A stretch of 64,000 nucleotides of DNA from Aphrophora alni (lineage: Eukaryota; Arthropoda; Insecta; Hemiptera; Aphrophoridae). Made by a program: the position numbers and the translations under genes. The notes under the pieces are model-generated. The model worked only from the letters and a program-made list of their open reading frames with translations. It was not told the origin of the DNA and ran no database searches. Below are positions 11,480 to 25,779 of the stretch, piece by piece. The stretch spans positions 91,342,301-91,406,300 of the forward strand of contig OY740770.1 in assembly GCA_963513935.1 (NCBI GenBank), given 5' to 3'. Numbering within the stretch: the stretch's first letter is position 1; each line of letters opens with the position of its first letter.

Positions 11480-14200
11480 ATTTTCGTTTATAAAATATGT
11501 TCGTTCACTTAACTCAGTTTTTAAGTAATTTTAAATAATTCAAGATAACTGCTTCTAATTTTTTGTATTACCTTCTTCACATTGGTTCATTGTATGCTTC
11601 GACTGTCCTATTACTGATCTTATTTTATGATATTTACTTTAAGTGTGTTAATTATTTATAGTGAATTTTATTTAATTATGTCTTAAACGTTTATTATAAA
11701 CCGGTTATTTCCCTAATATATTTTCCAGTGTAACTCAATAATCCTTGAGTCAATACAAGACTTATTTCTCGACTTTACATAAAGTATCTGATTCAAAAAT
11801 TCACCAATAAGACTGCCTAGTGTTATTTTTTTCTATTTACGACTTACTACATAACGACAGAGGCTTTGTACTATTTGTTATACTTTTACCAGTAAGAGGA
11901 ATTTATTTAGCTCTGAAAATCACGTTTCTATATGATGCTTCTTTATGAACTTCAGATGATGTGCGTTAATATGAGTTATTGTTAGTTTTTATAGAACACC
12001 CCGATTATGAAATACACTTGAATACTTTATTTCAGATCAAGATTTAGTGAATTTAAATGTCCAGCATTAAACATATGAAATGGAATGAAAAGTTTTCCGA
12101 TATTACCCCAATTTAAATATGATTTCTTTGATAAAGTAATATACTTAATAATGTATAATCATCAAAAAATATGTATTTAATGATTATCTAAACCTAGTTT
12201 ATTATTAGTAACCTTATATTTGCTGTACTCTTGTGAGTTCACGTTTTTAAATGCAGAGTTTTTTTACATTAAAAAGGAAACTTAGTTACAATAGTTAAAT
12301 GATGAATAATTAAGGACGTTTTACCTCGACAACATTCCCACACATGGTATAAATACCACCTCAAACTAAAACAAACAAAGCACTGCTAATTTCCAAGAAG
12401 TGTAGATAAAAGCCAAACACAGAACTCACATAAACATTGTTAAGTACAACTTTAAGAAATCCGCAACGTCGACAAAAAATTCCGAATTACATCTCTAGGG
12501 GGTGCTTGCATGAACATTAACTCAAATACTCTCTTTTTTCACACTGAAAAGGTTATGCAGTTTTTTATTCCTTTTAACATTTTGTCCTATATAATTTAAA
12601 TAGTGTCTATTTTTTATAAATGAAGTTGTTTAAACAACCGGCCAATATAACGAAAAACTTAGGCTTCCAAAAAAGCAATTATCGGTTAGTGAATACCAAA
12701 GTAAGACATCAAAAACTCAATTGAAGTTTAAGTAACAATAGAGCTAGTAAGAATGTAAATAGTCTAACAATAAAAATGTGAACAGATTCTCACAAAACAA
12801 CATTTAAGTAACAAACACGTATCAACGGCAATATCTTCAACGACTCATCAGTTATAACAATCAAATTATAGTAAACTTAATTACAGTTATAATTTCATTG
12901 TTGTAACTGTAGTACGACTGTAGATGATTACATTGTTAACAAATCATTTATCAATGTTATTTTAAAAAACCTCCTTTTAGTGATTAGTCTTAGAAAAAAA
13001 TATAATAATAAAGATTTCATATTTCAATGTTTTGCGACTGTCACATTGAAAGCCAGTGGATAATTTGATTATTATATAAATTATTGAAGTATTTGTGGGT
13101 AAAGTGGAACTATCTAAGCTCCTACAATTTGGAAAACAATTCAGGTTAATGAGTGTACAAGTTAAGCATATATTAAAATAACAAAATACTAATCATAAAG
13201 ATTAGCTCAAATGGTGGGGAATTTGTGGATGTATTGCAAAATTACAAATCGTCATTTAAAATTCGCCCTAAACAAGATATCTTAGAGAGTACTTATTGAA
13301 ATTTTGAGTAGTACCATATTTTCAGTTGTTATTAAATTATTAAGAACACTAATAAACTATAATTTTTACATAATTGTGTATTATGTATATATTAATATTT
13401 TAATGGACCTTATATTGATTAACTCATTCATATACGGCGATGTATTCGATTTCGATAATATGGTTAATAATTATTTGTAAAGGTACTTTTCTGGCCACAA
13501 GAGAACGATAATTCAAATGTGTATATTTTAGTATTATATTATATCTTATTATGTACTACTTAAAATTAAAACATTAATATAACAAATATAGTTTATTTAA
13601 CAACTATCACTTATATATGCTTAATATCTTAGTTAAAATATAAACGGGTATATTAGAAATGGAATTTATTAATCATGCAATTTGGTTACTAATTATATAA
13701 TTTTGCACAATTATAATCAAAATTATTTAGGAATTTCTTTTAGAAATATAGATATGCAGAAGATCTATTGTTAATTTTGCACTATCAATTGAACACCCCC
13801 ATGACCCTTATGTTAAGTTTCAAAAAAAGTAACCCACGAATAGAATAAACGACAATAATATCAATATTCTTAAGTTTAATTGATATAGCGGTTCAAATTT
13901 TTTATCAACTATTGTATTAATTGGAATATCTTAAGGCATACTACAATATATCAATCTTATTTAAAACTAACATAGACTGTTTGAGAAATGTAGGTTGGTC
14001 GCTTTTCACCCCATTTAAAACAATTATCACAAGTTACAATTACTTATAAACCTTTATTTAAAAAACTTCAATAATTACTTTTTTGAACAAAGATTGGTTA
14101 TCCCTTCCACAATATTTCGTTTATTATTTTAGAGTCGTATCAAAGAGAGATTATAATTTCGGATATTTAAATGTTGTGACCATTATTTTATCTGGCCGAA
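11480..14200 (+). repeat. long diverged segment R2, copy A
   Basis: It aligns collinearly with about 22,340-25,460. Shared landmarks in order: CTGCTTCTAATTTTTTG with CTTCTTCACATTGGTT; AATTTATTTAGCTC with ATCACGTTTCT; GTAGATAAAAGCCAAA, CTCACATAAACATTG and TAAGTACAACTTTAAGAAA; GTCGACAAAAAAT; TGGATGTATTGCAAAATTAC; ATTGAACACCCCCATG. No coding signal was recognised. It is either an old segmental duplication or two copies of a long non-coding element. Boundaries are approximate. Confidence 0.5.
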
Positions 14201-17200
14201 GATTTGAAAGTAAGATTAGTCTTTATTTAAAAAATATGTAAAAAATTTAATTTGCATGAATGAAATTCCTTTTTAAGTTAATTGTATTTGAATACAGATG
14301 ATACAAATAATAGCATTAGAGTTAATCGAAAAGACATAAAACTTTTTAAATTATTTCAAATTGTAGTAATTCTATATTGAACTTTCTTCCAAAAATTAAT
14401 CCGTACTAACGTTTGTTTCATAATTTATTGAAAATTTTATATAACTTTCCTGTTATTTTAAGTCACCAATATCTAAGAATAAGTAGATAGTAAAAAAACA
14501 TTTCCCATTGACCATGATACGTAATATTAGCTGATACCTATTATATATTATACATTTCATAAATACATTCAAACATAATATAATTCATAATAAATAAAGG
14601 AGACTGAAAGTCACGTAGCAAACAAAAACACAAAGATCTCTAACTATTACATTGTGCATGGAGGAACATTATTCATCGATTTTCAATGGTAGTTGAAAAT
14701 ATGCATTGAACAATATTCATTTTTATTATGTCTATCATGTAGTTAAACCACGTACACAGTCAGGCTGAAATTCAAACATATCAATATACAACTATTAGCT
14801 TGTTTCCGTTGCTCAATTTAATAAAACTCAATCAGCAACGTTTTAGTTTTTGGTTCCTCCACTTATGGTCAAGTTACGTAAACACACATTCACACTGCTA
14901 AGAAGTTGATTTATCAGACTGTTGTATTTAATTATCAAAAACTGTTTAATTATTACGTAAGAATCCAGGTGTTAATCGACGAGTGATTGAGGACTGTGTA
15001 CTTCTCCTATATGCAAATGAGCTGCTGGTTTTTACAAAGAGATCAATCACAAAACCATATATACACATAATACATTCTAAATTTCTGCCCTAAGGATTAA
15101 ACTACTATATTTGTAATCTATTTATCTACATCCGGCATAACTAAAGTAAATAACAACGCAATTATTACCAAATTCCAACATCAATACTCTACAAGAACCG
15201 AATCAAACTTCAAATATTTTAACCCCAGATTAAGCTACAATGTAGTAGCACAAAACTCTTCTTTTTTTTCTTGCTCTAAAGCAAAGTACGTTCATATAAC
15301 TATTTATAAGATTGAGGGGGAGTGTTCAGTTTTCAGGTGAAGACTTAGCGATTGATTGATCTGAATTGGTTACCTGGCCGTGTTGTTACTATTATATTCC
15401 AAAAAATAGTAGACTCAAGACATCATATTTTAAATTTTTGTTAAATCCTAAAATCGTAAAGTTTTTAATGCTACTATTTTCATTGCTTCTATAAAGATTC
15501 TTGATATTTTACCTTATGTTGTATACATCTAGTGAATATTTAGATAATTTAAGAGTTGGACTATAATAATAATTAAATCTGACTGTTATTTCTATATTTT
15601 AAAAAGATTAATTATTAGAATTCATGATAACAATGAATGGATAATTAGTTATAATTAACTTCATTGTTTAATTTTAGCAATGCTTTACTTCTCTACTTCT
15701 CTACAATTTACAAAGACTCGGATTATTATGGAACTTAAAAAAGACAAAACTCAAAGTTTCAAATTTGAATTTTATAATTTGTGGTTAATTTCTACTTAAT
15801 TGTGTGGTTCCCTTTTTCAAACATCTCAAGAAAAAGAGAGATTTAGTTTCAAATAAAATATTCAGATTTTGAACCATAATTCATACTTCAATTGAGACAT
15901 AGTCACCGTGTTATTGGATGCAATTTATTTATCAAATTTTTAATAATGTGACGATATCATTTTAGTCGTGGAACGCATAATCACTTTAAAAATATAATGC
16001 AATTATCTCTATTTATTTCTTTTCGTGATTACCTAATATTTTAATGGACATATTACCAAATATATTGACTAGTGATTCTGCGAGTCTTTGCGTCTTTGCT
16101 TTTAGTCAAGAAAAAACGCTGTAAAAGAAATATTCAGAGATCGAACTGTTACACTTTGGAGAGATATCAGACTTGTTATACACTGTTGACTCTCCTAAAT
16201 TTGTTTTTCTTATTTTAATAGTAATATAATTATATTAGGCACTGAAAGTCTAAATTAAAATAATTTTGTAACAGTTTCGAAAAGAAAATTAATTATCTAT
16301 TTAACTCACCTTGGCTTTTCGTATGGTTTTGGTTTCACTATTTTTTTTTTTTTTAGATTTAGCTTGCTTGATACCAAAAACTTGAACACTATATAACATT
16401 ATTTATGGCAGGGTTTTCCATACCATCAATTTAGAAGAATTTTTCAGATAGCCGTTTCCAATTGCTGCTATTTTAAAATAGAACAACCTTATTTATTGAG
16501 TAACAAAATTATTTATTCATATTCAGAGTGATTTACGTTTAAGTGGCTCAATTTGTAGATATGGCCAAGGGTGTAAATTAAAAAGATCTTAAAGAAACAT
16601 GTGTAAAATTCTTTTGATGTACGTTAATTTAATGTTACAATTATATATGGTATAATGGTAAGTAGGGAAGAGATTAAGCTAACAAGTCAAATTGCTGCAT
16701 GTACGTGTGAATAACAGTGATTAACAAGAATATGTAAATAATGTATACAAAATCGTTCGTTTCAATGAATATATTAGCTCTCACCAAAAATTAACAAGAC
16801 ATAAATTGGTTATATAAATGTAAGATGTACATATTTTGTTGATGTTTTTGTTCTAACATATGTTTTTTATTCACTCAGCATGTAGTAAATAAGTTACACT
16901 GTACGTTTTCTAGCTAATAACGTGGATACTTCTTAATTTTATCAAATGGGATATTTCCTATTTTCATCAAAGGACATAATAAAAAAGGAACGAAAACAAA
17001 AACAACATTGATTTTAATACATGAATTCATGAACACAATAGATACATGAATTTGTAAAACAAAAACGAATATTTCAATAGAATTGTTAAACACCATTGTC
17101 AACAACCAACCTTTAATTCTCCCTTATCTGTAATGAAAAATTAAACGTACAAAATTCATTGGTCTAACATTTATTTTACTTTGTGTCTTAATTAATACAT

Positions 17201-17550
17201 TTACTTTGAATATCCACAATAATTCCATTCCGTCTATATGGACGATTAAACCATAGAGGACAACTAATCATTTTTATTTTTTATTTTATTTATTTATTAT
17301 TTCAGTTATCAACATTTTTGTGGATTTAAAAAAAAACTCTCGAAAAACCTACAAACAAACAAACAACAGTTTTCACATTATAGTTATTATTTACATTTTC
17401 AAAATTAAATGTTTACATTTCGTAACTTTATTTGAAATGAATTTCAATTGATAAAAAACTTATAGTTTATAAATGTAAATATATAACCTAATTTAACACA
17501 ATAGAGAATGTAAATAAAAATTATAATATATTATTTAGGCAGTGGGACTA
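14200..17550. other. anonymous AT-rich DNA
   Basis: Short open frames only, for example 16,914-17,105 on the minus strand, which is hydrophobic and without motif. A T14 run lies near 16,340. No element or RNA gene was recognised in more than 3 kb. Confidence 0.5.
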
Positions 17551-17559
17551 AGGGATAAG

Positions 17560-18650
17560 TTACCTTTTCCCGTCCGTTCAAACTGCAACGTAATATAAGG
17601 TTAGACAAAGGATTTTTCTATTTATATTAAATAGTTTCTTAGTGTGGACGTAATATTATTGGCTAGTGTAGATTGAACACACAAAATGTGTTGATGTGTT
17701 GATTTTCTCCGCGACATTTACACAGTGACTTTCGTTTGATCTAAATTCAACATAAAATTCACATATTAATGGCTTACAAGTTGTATGTAAGGCATTTCAA
17801 GCTCAGTAAACGTTCCCATATCTGCCCCAATCTATGATTTATTTTCTCTCACACACGAATCCTCTGTAGTTGATAAAATAATCCTCCGATACAGACTCAT
17901 CTTGCAATGAATTTACATTCCTTACACTTGACACAAAACTTTTAATTTTCAAATAATTTGTATTAATAATATTTATAAACTTTTTTTTTAAATCAGAAGA
18001 TATTTTTTTGAATACACAAAATTTAACATTGCAAAGAAATTAAATTTCAAATAAAGCAATTTCAGAAAAAAAATATTTAAAAAATTTTACTTTTCATAGT
18101 TCAAAACGATTGTTTCAAATATTTTTTTGTCTGTGACTTATATAAAATCAGTATAATTTGTCAATCTGTATGTCAGTCAGGCACTAGGAAAAAATTGAAA
18201 CAATATTATATGGTAAAAGCTCACTTACATATGTAAACATCAAAGATTATGCAATCAACAGTAATTAACCCTTGAGTCCACATTTCAAATAACAAGACGG
18301 TAGGAAGATTAATAGCCTCGGTAACCACATACACGAGAGTGTTCAACCTTGTCTGTCAGTCTCTGCTTTATTACCATACATAGGCTTCTAATTTCCTGCA
18401 AAACATATATCACACCAAGGGAGACCAACTTCTGTATTCAATACACGTTAAAGATAACAATTTAACGTTTATCCTCAATTTTTAAACATTGATACCTCAG
18501 TTAAAAAAAAAAAAGGTCTCTTGCAATTACGGTTATACATTTCTATCCTGGGTTTAACTACTCACCTTTATTTGCACTAATATGTAATTTTATAATGGGA
18601 ATGAAGAAAAATAATAAACTTTGTAAAACCTCTGCATGCACAAACATTCA
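17560..18650 (+). repeat. dispersed repeat R1, copy 2
   Basis: It is collinear with copy 3 (28.6-30.2 kb). Landmarks: a TATTAAATAG tract followed by a GGACGT motif, TTGAAC near ACAAAATGTG, TCACACACGAATCCTCTGT, AATTTGTCAATCTGTATGTC, AACCCTTGAGTCCACATTTC, TGTCTGTCAGTCT, GGTTTAACTACTCAC and TATAATGG. Similarity stops near 18,650, where the minisatellite and A/C-rich tract begin, so copy 2 appears interrupted by that tract. Confidence 0.5.
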
Positions 18651-18714
18651 CGTTATATATTTATTTTTTACGTTTCAAGGTCCGTTTTTGACTGATTTTC
18701 ATGTTTTAATTACA

Positions 18715-18850
18715 TTTTATGCCATACATCCTACATTATACGCCATACATAATACATTATGCTCCCAACATATTACATTATACACACTACATACTACATT
18801 ATACACCCTACCAATATTATACGCAATACATATTCACGTCACAATTACGT
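18715..18850. repeat. degenerate minisatellite, ACATTATACGCC-type units
   Basis: Irregular units of about 20-30 bp built from CATACATCCTACATTATACG, CATACATAATACATTATGC and CACTACATACTACATTATAC. It forms the left edge of the A/C-rich tract. The tyrosine- and histidine-rich open frames over it are by-products of the repeat. Confidence 0.6.
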
Positions 18851-18954
18851 TTCTTAGTACTTACTCAACCCAAAATAAAAGTATTCACTATCTTAGTAAT
18901 TACCCTTTGTAAATAAATAAGTATATATAGTTTTAAAACCGTTTTAAACTAAAC

Positions 18955-21165
18955 GAATGATGTTTTACAAAATAAAACCCACTACATACATACCCTACAC
19001 ACATAACTATACTTCTACATACACACTTACACCACTACCATCATATCTACAGATCTACATTCAACTTACACCACTACATACACTTTCGTCACACAATTGA
19101 TTATAAATCCTACCTAGATACATACACAATGCAACTCATCACCCACAAACTACAAGTCAACAACTCATCCCACAACTAAAAACGAAATAACACCACACTA
19201 CACAACACTCCACACAAACGATTCGTACACCCAGAACACACAACATATCTCAACACACCATATACCATACTACACGCGCAAAACTCCTCATATTAATCAC
19301 ATAACATTACACAAAACATAGCAAACAATACAAACTATATCAACTCCCCCAAAAAACCTCTTAACATACCATACATTGCATCACAAAACACTCATGCACG
19401 CCCACACTCACACATAACACATATCACATAATACGCCACCCAATCACCACACTTAACACACCAAACAACCAATCACGTAACAACTAAAAAACCCTCATCA
19501 AATTCCAATACAAACAACTAACACACCAAAACTCATTACACAACAAAATACAAAACACACTAGCAAACAGCTAAACAACATGCCCAACTAAAACCCACAC
19601 AACCCACCAAACAAAATACCATACAAAACACCATACAACTCACAAGAAACACAAAACACAACTCTCCACAAAATACACGAAACACCACACAACACGCTGA
19701 ACAGCGCAAAATACACCACACCAAATAATTTAGCTACACACCACCTACACCACACATGACAACCATATACACCACACACACACACACACCGCACAACACA
19801 TCCCATAACAGAAAAAAACCAGCATCAATTTATAAAAATAACAATTCCTCTGTAAATAATATAAAGTGAAGAAATAACAACATAAAATACCCAGAATATA
19901 CCACATCAAATATACACACACGCACCAAACAGCACTCCATTCAAAATAACACACAACCCACCAAACAATACACCACACAGCACATCACACAACTAACCCC
20001 ATAACCCACAACCCGCCACAAAACATGCCACACTCACACTACAAAACACAACACACCTTAAAATTAACTACGAAGTTCCGTATAAACTCACCATTCAACT
20101 CGTCACTTACACTACAAGTCACCCACGTAACCTACGACAAAACACTAAGCAACATACAACACAACAACCCACACAACTCAACACACCACACACTATCAAC
20201 AAAACATACTACACTCACACAGTACAACATACAACACACAATACAATTAACCACAAATGTTCCACGTACACACAATATTCAACTCGTCACACAAACACTA
20301 CAAGTCAACCACGAAATATACCACAAAACTCCATAAAACATACTACTCAACAACCCATGCCAACAACACTCCACACAAAAAAAACTCTACAACAAACCAC
20401 ACTAAACAACATAACACTTCACATGACAGACAATCAACAAACGACATAACAATCCACAGAACACAGTATTAAACAAAAAACAAACAACCACACAACACAT
20501 AACACACCACACAACGTAATAAAAACACAACACAATAATCGCACATTGGACTATGCAACACACAAAAACACAAAACGAAACACACCAGAAAACGCATTAT
20601 ACAATGCCTCACGTAAGCCAACACAACAAACCTCAACACACAACAAAACTCAACACACTACTCGCAAATAACACAACACATTACCTACACAACATATCAA
20701 ACAATACACTACACATTACATCACACAACACATCACAAAACACACCACACATACAAACAAATTTGTATTACATACATACAAACAAATAGATACCACAAAA
20801 TACACAGACAACACATCAGATAAACCCCAACAACACACTACACATATGACATCACATAATACACCACACAATAAATCATTTAACAACCACACAACCTACG
20901 ACATTTGCAATACAAACACCACAAACACACCACACAAAATACTAAACTCCATACATCAAACATTATACATACCACACAAGTCACTGACCCACACAACACA
21001 CATTACACTGAACAATGTAACACATAACACACGAAAAAAACAAACACTATCTACACTACACTAAACAACACATCACAACACACACACCCACTTGCACAGA
21101 CAACCCACGACAGAACAAAAACATACCACAACACATACATATACAACAAGAACCATACAACAACG
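18955..21165. repeat. A/C-rich, G-poor low-complexity tract (about 2.2 kb)
   Basis: The plus strand is almost entirely A, C and T, with words such as CACACAACAC, CCACACAACA and CATCACAACA in irregular order and very few G residues. It is not a clean tandem array, so it may be a decayed simple-sequence or satellite tract. Open frames in it (Thr/His/Asn-rich, up to about 100 codons) lack stops because of composition and are not genes. Its right part, from about 20,517, is the left arm of a large inverted repeat. Confidence 0.7.
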
Positions 21166-22170
21166 TATCCCTCTTTCACCTTTCTGCCAGCCCCGTACAT
21201 TCTGAAATGAGTCTCTGAGGGTAAGAGTTGGTCAAGAAATACTTACTATGAAAGGTCAAAAGATAGATCTAGACTACATAAAAAGAGTAGGTCCAGCTAT
21301 GATTACCTCGGGCTTGCCACAACATATATATTCTTGTTGTTCAAATGAGAAAAAACTTCTTGGTCATATCATTGTATAAGAAAACGAAGAAGCAAGCATA
21401 AATTAAAGATAGTCAGGCTTGGAATACTCTTACAATAGCAGGTTCGGAAAAGAAGAAGAGTAGTTAGTAGACCTGATAGGAAAGATTAAAGAGAGGGATC
21501 TAACCGGTTTGATCCCTTTGTAACAATTTTAACAATAATATTGGAGGCAAAGGCAATCGCTAGACGGCTTGATATTCAGTCCCGAGTTAGTTGTGTAGGT
21601 TGTTGTATGGTTCTTGTTGCATATGTATGTGTTGTGGTATGTTTTTTGGTCTGTCATGAGTTGTGTTGTGCAGTGGTTTGTGTGTGGAGTGATGTGTTGT
21701 TTAGTGTGTTGTAGGAAGTGTTAGTTTTGTTTTAAGTCGTGTGTTATGTACTGCATTGTTCAGTGTGATTTGTGTTCTGTCGGTCAATGTGTAGTGTGGG
21801 TCAGTGACTTGTGTGTTATGTATGTTGTTGGATGGGTGGAGGTTAGTATTTTTGTTGTATATTTTGTGGTTTGTTGTGGTGTTTGCGTTGTAATGTTATG
21901 TGAGTTGTGTGGTTGTTAAATTATTTGTTGTGTGGTGTATTATATGATGTCATATCTGTAATGTGTTGTGTGGTGTATTTTGTGATGTGTCGTGTTATGT
22001 AATTTGTGGTGTGTTGTTTGATATGATGTGTGGTGTTTTGTGGGGTAGTGCGTAGTGTTTTGTGTTGTCTTATGTGGGGTATCGTGTAATGTGTTGTGTG
22101 GTGTATTTTGTTGCGTGTGTTTTTGTGTTGCATATTCCAATGTGTGATTATTGTGTGGTGTGTTTTTTTT
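20517..22170. repeat. large imperfect inverted repeat with a 430-bp loop
   Basis: The left arm is about 20,517-21,165 and the right arm about 21,596-22,170. The reverse complement of the left arm follows the right arm through many shared blocks, for example GTTGTATGGTTCTTGTTG next to ATATGTATGTGTTGTGGTAT, GTGATGTGTTGTTTAGTGT, GGGTCAGTGACTTGTGTG, GTTGTGTGGTTGTTAAAT and TTTTTGTGTTGCATA. Identity is moderate with many small indels. The loop (21,166-21,595) has ordinary composition with normal G content and no recognised coding. The arrangement implies an inverted duplication of the A/C tract, or a foldback element. Confidence 0.7.
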
Positions 22171-22339
22171 GTAAATTGAATGGGGTATTCAATGTGGATA
22201 TTCTTTTTTACCGTGAGGTCTAAATTTAGATATACGTATTAAATTTAAATATACGTATACAAAATTTAAAAATATTTTTCTGAGTGAATAAATAATTATT
22301 TCTCCAATTATAGTAATGGCTACAATGTTATTTCGTGAA

Positions 22340-25300
22340 ATTAATTTTCTCAAGTAATCGATTGTCCGTAACTCACGTTTTAAATTGTTATAATTAAGAC
22401 AAAGTGACTGCTTCTAATTTTTGCAATATCTTCTTCACATTGGTTAAGTGATTGCTTCCACTTTGATAATAACAGTAACAAATTTTATGATATTCGTTGT
22501 GATAATTTTAATTACTTAACGTGAATTGTATATTAATAATTTTTTTAACATTTCTACAATTTTATTTACGATAATATGGGTTGCAGAGTTCCATGGTCCG
22601 AATAGTCAATGCAACGTTTTATAACATTCAATGATAAAAATGTGTACTTAACACAACGTTAATATGTTTTCCTTTAATCCACACTGTTACACCACCAGCA
22701 GTCTTCCTTCATTTCACTTCCATTACTGTAAATATATCTTACAAAACAAACAATATTATACAAACCACACGATATTTTGACTTCATACAAATATCTGAAT
22801 CAAAACTTCACTAATAAAACTGCCGACTGTTTGACATTTCTCCTCAGTGAATTTGTTCTCCGAAGGTGCCTTCTATTACTTTTTTAGCAAACTTTTTAGA
22901 ACAAGGTGTTATTCTAAAATTAGTATTGTTGTTATTACTGAAAGATATTTAATTTAGCTCCATAAGGCTAAATGTTTCGGTTTATTGGAGTATTATGGAA
23001 GCTAAATATCAATTCTTAATGTTAGTCTGTAGTTCGTTCTTTTCACTACAATGATTTAATGTATTCTAAACTTGTTGTTTTCCTCGTTTCAACCAATATT
23101 GCTTTCGTCTTTGGATTGGTTCTAAAATCACTTTTTCAGATATATTTCTCAATACTTCACAATTTTGTTTTTATAAAGGCACACTAATTAGGATAATATA
23201 ATATTAACTATTTATATTATTAATGGTATTTTTGATTACAAATTGCTCTTTGTTTCATAATTCACTATTTTGTATAATGATTGTCTGTGTATTTATGACC
23301 TGTTAGATAATGACAGAAAATTAATAATATTTATTATATTTTTACCAGTAAGACTAATTTATTTAGCTACGTGAATCACATTTCTGTGTGATGTTTCTCC
23401 ATGCAACTCAGGTCAGGTAATTTAGTATCAGTGTACGTTAGTTTACTTTTAAAATATTTCCCTAATTAATTGTAAACTGCATTTGAAGAAGTAATTTGTG
23501 ATCAAGATTTAGTTTTAAAAATTTCCAGTATAAGATACAAATTTTTATGACTCAAAATATGTATATTTTCACCAATATTACCCCAAAATAAATATTATTT
23601 ATTTTACGAAATATTGTAGTTAATGAGGTACATAATATAAATATAATATATTAATGACTGCTATAACTAAGTTTACTAATAATAAAAAAAAATTCTGTTC
23701 TCTTACGAGTTCAAATTTTTTAATTATTTTTTCACCCATAGGAACTTAGTTAACATGTCATGAATAATAAAAACGCCTGTTACCTTCACAATGATTCCAA
23801 GCATGTTACAGTGACATACTATATCACCACCTCATCCTAACACAAAAAATACTTCTTCTGATAATTTCCAAGAACTGTAGATAAAAGTCAAAATCAGAGC
23901 TCACATAAACATTGTTAAGTACAACTAAGAAATCCGCATAGTCGACAAAAAATCTGACTTACGTCTCGAGAGGATGCTGGTATGAACATTAACTGCAACT
24001 TCGCTTTGTTTTTACACTGCAAATTGTAACTATTTATCTAATATTTTTAAATTGAGTCGTATTTACCAACCAATGTAACGAACCTTATATTTCGCCAAAG
24101 CAATCCTTTTAACTGAAATGTTATATTTTTCTAGCTTACGTTACATTATTTTTAAATGCTGGAATTAATGTATGTCATACTTTCCCTCCTTATCTTTTTG
24201 ACCGAATGGATACTAGGTATTTTTCTTTACAGATTATATTTGTCAATTATATGCCTGAATGGAGTTTAATAGTTTTCGTTTTTTGGTTTCTTAATATTAT
24301 TAAATTTATCTATTGTGTCTGGTGAAAGAAACATTTTGTATTCTCAAATGAATATAATATGCTAACTGTTACCCCCGCTGCTACGCAAACCATCATTTCA
24401 GATTATATTTTTAAATCTTTTATTCATCTAACTTTCTGATAACTGTAAAATTGAGAAATGTTATACTTTTAAGACTATTTTACGCGCATTTATTGCTCTT
24501 CGACTTTTAAAATGAGCTTTTTTTATTGCTTCTTTCTTTCTGGATGTATTGCAAAATTGCAATTCGTCATGTAAAGTGACCTTAATATTGTATAAAATAG
24601 ATATCTCAAAGAATAAATGATTGAAATATTTAGAAGTACCATATTTCCAATTATCATAGAATTATTAAGTCCTCTAATAAACTATAAATTGTGTCAACGG
24701 ATTTACGTAACTATAATATTACGTACGGACCTTATATTGTTTACGTCATTTATCGGAGATTGTCCAATTCGTTTTTTATGATTAATAAAGAAGTTATTTG
24801 TTGTTAATTTGCCACAAGTCACATCATGTTATCACACGTATATATTTCACTATACAAAAAATAAAATATACATTAGATATTACTCATAATCAAAAGTTAT
24901 CGTAACAAATAATGTCTTATAGTAAAATAGGAAGGGGGAGACATTCTTAATGGAATTCAGTAGGCTACTCATGAATATATGTTACGAATTACACAGTTCT
25001 TATCGAAATTATTTATTATATACTTTTAGAAATATGGTTACTCTCATGTTAAAGTTTGACTACCAAGTGAACACCCGCCATGGCCTTTTTATCAAGTTTT
25101 AAAAGTTATTAAAAATTGGGTCACAAAATAGAATCAATGATATCATTATTAATACATGCATAAGTTTTATTGCTATTGCAATTTTGTATCACCAGTAAGC
25201 CTTTGGATTATCTTTAGGTTTACAAAGTGAAATATGCAAGAGAGGGGTGTAATGCTTACACCTTCCTTACAGCCATTTCCAGCAAAGTCACGGTATAAAA

Positions 25301-25460
25301 TATTATAAATGAAGAATCTGTAGCACGTAATGTGCAATAATTAGCAGATATTTAATCAGTAATTATAAATAAATAGTGATCACCTTATCCTTAAATATAA
25401 CTAGCCTTTTGGATCTTCGTGATACATAAGAGCAGCTTCAGTATAATGAGGGTTTTTATA
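22340..25460 (+). repeat. long diverged segment R2, copy B
   Basis: It is collinear with copy A (11.5-14.2 kb). Landmarks: GACTGCTTCTAATTTTTGC, TCTTCACATTGGTTAAG, TTATTTAGCTACGTGAATCA, GTAGATAAAAGTCAAAATC, AGCTCACATAAACATTG, TTGTAAGTACAACT-type and GTCGACAAAAAATCTGAC motifs, TGGATGTATTGCAAAATTGC and GAACACCCGCCATGG. It begins close to the right arm of the inverted repeat and runs to within about 300 bp of the minus-strand virus-like element. No coding was recognised. Confidence 0.5.
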
Positions 25461-25779
25461 ATATTTATTTAAAAGGCATAGTAATTTAAAGTTGAGATGT
25501 ATAAAGTTATACTTAAACAAGTTTAAAATAGAAGAGGAGGGTAAAAAAATTAAACAGAATTTATACTCCGTATAGGAGACGCTTGGTTTGTGTGAATGTT
25601 ATTATTGATGTAAAATTAGTAGTAGTTTTTACGTAATACATACTCTCAAATAAAGGGGAAATGTATGTTAGTTTACGTAATTAAATTATTCATTTTTAAG
25701 TCCTAAATAATTCTCTGTATGTATTATCACTATTTTTAATAATACCTAAAGCAAAGCCAAGCTACAATTAACCTTGATA

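Noticed and set aside
19588..19978. Cys/Val/Trp-rich minus-strand frames
   Set aside because: They are the complement of the A/C-rich low-complexity tract.
20025..21064. Thr/His/Asn-rich open frames of 70-100 codons in the A/C-rich tract
   Set aside because: The plus strand lacks G, so TGA and TAG are rare; frames stay open by composition. No motif and no codon structure.
18955..22170. Telomeric array (TTAGG or similar)
   Set aside because: No sustained TTAGG/CCTAA periodicity; the tract is irregular CA-type sequence.
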